Below the pieces are notes generated by a model that searched no databases, was not told the DNA's origin, and was given only the letters and a program-made list of their open reading frames with translations. Below are positions 4,661 to 6,675 of a DNA stretch of 6,675 nucleotides, one piece after another (position 1 is the first letter of the stretch; each line of letters starts with the position of its first letter). Origin of the DNA: CAYVBJ01 sp964415185 (GTDB taxonomy: Bacteria; Bacteroidota; Rhodothermia; Balneolales; Balneolaceae); NCBI GenBank assembly GCA_964415185.1, contig CAYPZI010000150.1:1-6675 (forward strand), in the 5' to 3' direction. Position numbers and translations under genes: made by a program.

Positions 4661-6464
4661 AAACACGGTAACAGGACTCATTCTGATTTTTCTTCTCACC
4701 ATTGCATGGGCCTATTTTACCATGCCCAGCCAGGAAGAAATTCAAAGACAGAGAGAAGAACAGGCTCGTAAGGACAGTATTGAAACGGCACAGCGTGAAA
4801 CGCCGCCATCAGCATCTGAACAAACAACCCCGCAGCGTGAAAATCTTCAGCAAATTACTCCACAAAGAGAAGAACAACGAACGGTTCCGGGTATTTTTGG
4901 TGAGGCCAGCCGGCCGGACACTTCCTACGTGCGGGTCGAAACCCCTTTTTATGAAGCCCTTTTTTCAAACGTGGGTGCCGGCCCGGTTAAATTTACTTTA
5001 AAAGAGTACAACCGGTGGAATGGCATTCCGGTCCAGATGATCAAAGATACTACCCGCTCGGCTTATGTGATGGGGTTTCTATCCGACCAGAATTATAATG
5101 TTGAAACAGACAAACTTGTTTTTGAACAGGTAACGGATCAATCGGAAATCCTTCTTAACGGCAACCGGGAAGCACAGTTACAATACCGCCTGCAGATTGA
5201 TGAAGATTCGGAGCTGATCTATACTTATACGTTTACTACCAATGATTACGAAATTGACCTCGACATTCAGATGGTCAATCTTGACTCTTATGTTGCCGGT
5301 AACAGTATCGATTTCGGCTGGAATTCGCCGCTCAATTTTACCGAACGCGACCGAACCTTTGAGGCACAGCAAACAGCTGCCTATGTTTACGCCGGCGGAG
5401 AACTTGAAAAACTGATGCTTACAGAGGTTGGCAAAAATGAACAACGTATTTCAGGCACCATTGACTGGATTGCGACCCGCACAAAGTTTTTCGGCCAGGT
5501 TATTAAGCCCTTATATCCAACCAACGCCGCACTGATGACCGGTGAGGTCAGCGGCCCCGTCGATGATCCAACTACTCAATACCGGTACACGGCCTCTGTT
5601 CAAAGTGTGATTCCCGATAACGGTGTTTTGAATTTCCAGTTGTACCTTGGCCCCCTGAGGTACTACGACCTGCGTGAGTTTGATGAAAATGCCTATGATA
5701 TGGTTGAGATCAGCTATGCCTGGATGCGTTTTTTTGCTGATCCACTGGTAAAATGGGTGATCATCCCGTTTTTCACTATGGGAAGTACTCTCATATCGAA
5801 TTACGGCATTCTGATTATCGTATTTGGCTTTTTGGTAAAACTGGTTCTTTTCCCCCTGACTCAAAAAAGCTTTAAAAGCATGGCTGCAATGAAAGAGCTG
5901 CAGCCGCAGATGAAGGAGCTCCAGGAAAAATACAAGGACAATCCCCAAAAGCAGCAAAAGGAAACGATCAAACTTTACCGCAAGGCCAAGGTAAACCCGC
6001 TGGGCGGATGCCTTCCTATGCTTCTGCAGTTTCCGATCCTTATAACTTTATGGATATTCTTTCAAAATTCAATCTTAATCAGGCAAAAAGAATTTCTCTG
6101 GGCAGGCGACCTTTCTGCTCCCGATTACATTTTGAGCTTGCCATTCGGTATTCCGTTTTTAGGTGACCAGGTTGCAGGCTTCGTTCTTCTGATGACAGCT
6201 TCGATGGTTGCACAGATGAAATTTTCGGGTGGCAGCGCGATGGGAGGAGGCCCCTCACCCGCCGGTGCCCCCAACATGAAGGCATTTACCTATATCATGC
6301 CTGTTGTTTTACTTTTTGTATTCAACAATTTTGCGGCCGGCTTGAGCCTTTATTACCTCGTCTATAATGTGTTGTCTATTTTCCAGCAAATGTATATCAA
6401 CAAGTCTGTATCATCCGGAAATGAAGAACAGAAACAGGTAAAAGGCAAGAAAGCCAAAAAATAG
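4653..6464 (+). CDS. yidC: Membrane protein insertase YidC
   Basis: YidC inserts and folds inner-membrane proteins, alone or with the Sec translocon. Seen in 603 residues: an N-terminal helix (about 6-22, TGLILIFLLTIAWAYF), a Gln/Glu/Arg-rich linker (25-80), a large periplasmic P1 domain (about 90-340) and the Oxa1-type core from about 355. In the core, FLVKLVLFPLTQKSFKSM (393-410) aligns Lys396 with the groove arginine of E. coli YidC. A charged cytoplasmic hairpin follows (410-445), then NPLGGCLPMLLQFPI (448-462), helices near 463-475 and 507-522, and GLSLYYLVYNVLSIFQQ (563-579). The tail is rich in lysine (594-603), as is usual for ribosome contact. The length fits Gram-negative YidC with P1. 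The start is TTG at 4653: it gives MDRNT, the family's typical beginning, and AGGAAG lies 3 bases before it. It overlaps rnpA by 8 bases. No yidD is present between rnpA and yidC. Confidence 0.97.
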   Translation: MDRNTVTGLILIFLLTIAWAYFTMPSQEEIQRQREEQARKDSIETAQRETPPSASEQTTPQRENLQQITPQREEQRTVPGIFGEASRPDTSYVRVETPFYEALFSNVGAGPVKFTLKEYNRWNGIPVQMIKDTTRSAYVMGFLSDQNYNVETDKLVFEQVTDQSEILLNGNREAQLQYRLQIDEDSELIYTYTFTTNDYEIDLDIQMVNLDSYVAGNSIDFGWNSPLNFTERDRTFEAQQTAAYVYAGGELEKLMLTEVGKNEQRISGTIDWIATRTKFFGQVIKPLYPTNAALMTGEVSGPVDDPTTQYRYTASVQSVIPDNGVLNFQLYLGPLRYYDLREFDENAYDMVEISYAWMRFFADPLVKWVIIPFFTMGSTLISNYGILIIVFGFLVKLVLFPLTQKSFKSMAAMKELQPQMKELQEKYKDNPQKQQKETIKLYRKAKVNPLGGCLPMLLQFPILITLWIFFQNSILIRQKEFLWAGDLSAPDYILSLPFGIPFLGDQVAGFVLLMTASMVAQMKFSGGSAMGGGPSPAGAPNMKAFTYIMPVVLLFVFNNFAAGLSLYYLVYNVLSIFQQMYINKSVSSGNEEQKQVKGKKAKK

Positions 6465-6533
6465 TGTAATTCCGCTCAGGATAGCAACTTCATTGATGAC
6501 AGTGCTGTGTTAGGTTAGTGTCATGTCAACTGT

Positions 6534-6612
6534 AAACCCGCAAAGTTTTATCTCGGAATTGCTTCTATTTATCTAACATACTGCCATTTCAGAAAAGAAA
6601 CTTTGCGGGTTT
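6534..6612 (+). terminator. 15-bp perfect inverted repeat after yidC, possible terminator with a long loop
   Basis: AAACCCGCAAAGTTT (6534-6548) is repeated in perfect inverted form at 6598-6612, followed by CTTACG. The stem resembles common Rho-independent stems, but the loop is 49 bases (6549-6597) and the T run after it is short. It begins 69 bases after the yidC stop. It may end the rpmH-rnpA-yidC transcript or be a different structured element. The rest of 6465-6675 shows no gene I can support. Confidence 0.5.
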
Positions 6613-6675
6613 CTTACGACAGATTCAGAACTCCTGACTCTATATAAAAATATCAAGGGGTTACAGGAATTGTAT

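Noticed and set aside
6653..6675. Possible C-terminus (TIPVTP then stop) of a minus-strand gene entering from the right edge.
   Set aside because: Only six codons are visible, too few to support a gene; the strand and frame cannot be judged.

Overview
The window suggests a member of the Bacteroidota/Balneolota-Rhodothermota side of the tree (inference, moderate confidence). The evidence is a YidC that begins MDRNT with a long charged, Gln-rich linker, mostly A/T-rich start regions without Shine-Dalgarno sequences, and a C-terminal domain of a kind common in Flavobacteria-like genomes. The order rpmH-rnpA-yidC marks a conserved chromosomal core locus. The rest is accessory or lineage-specific.

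Layout. 50-682 (+) encodes a lipoprotein of a conserved but uncharacterised family and ends in a clear hairpin terminator. Converging on it, 829-1899 (-) encodes the most interesting protein: a class III nucleotidyl cyclase domain fused to a membrane domain that I recognise as the Pycsar-effector type (PycTM, DUF5706). Upstream of it on the same strand, 2154-3248 (-) encodes an exported protein with CotH-kinase-like motifs, and 3446-3808 (-) encodes a small SnoaL/NTF2-like protein with a textbook terminator. After a divergent intergenic region, rpmH (4054-4209), rnpA (4190-4660) and yidC (4653-6464) form a tightly overlapping plus-strand operon. The remaining 211 bases hold a 15-bp perfect inverted repeat and no gene I can support.

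How the parts work together. L34, the RNase P protein and the YidC insertase are ordinary housekeeping functions, here joined by overlaps with GTG and TTG starts. The cyclase fusion places synthesis of a cyclic nucleotide and a Pycsar-type membrane module in one polypeptide. In described Pycsar anti-phage systems these are separate proteins (PycC and PycTM). The two residues that select adenine in canonical cyclases are Gln and Gly here, so the product should not be assumed to be cAMP. The conserved first strand of the cyclase also reads upstream of the first ATG, in a stretch with no ATG, GTG or TTG, so this gene's start is an open question. No intergenic stretch exceeds 300 bases.
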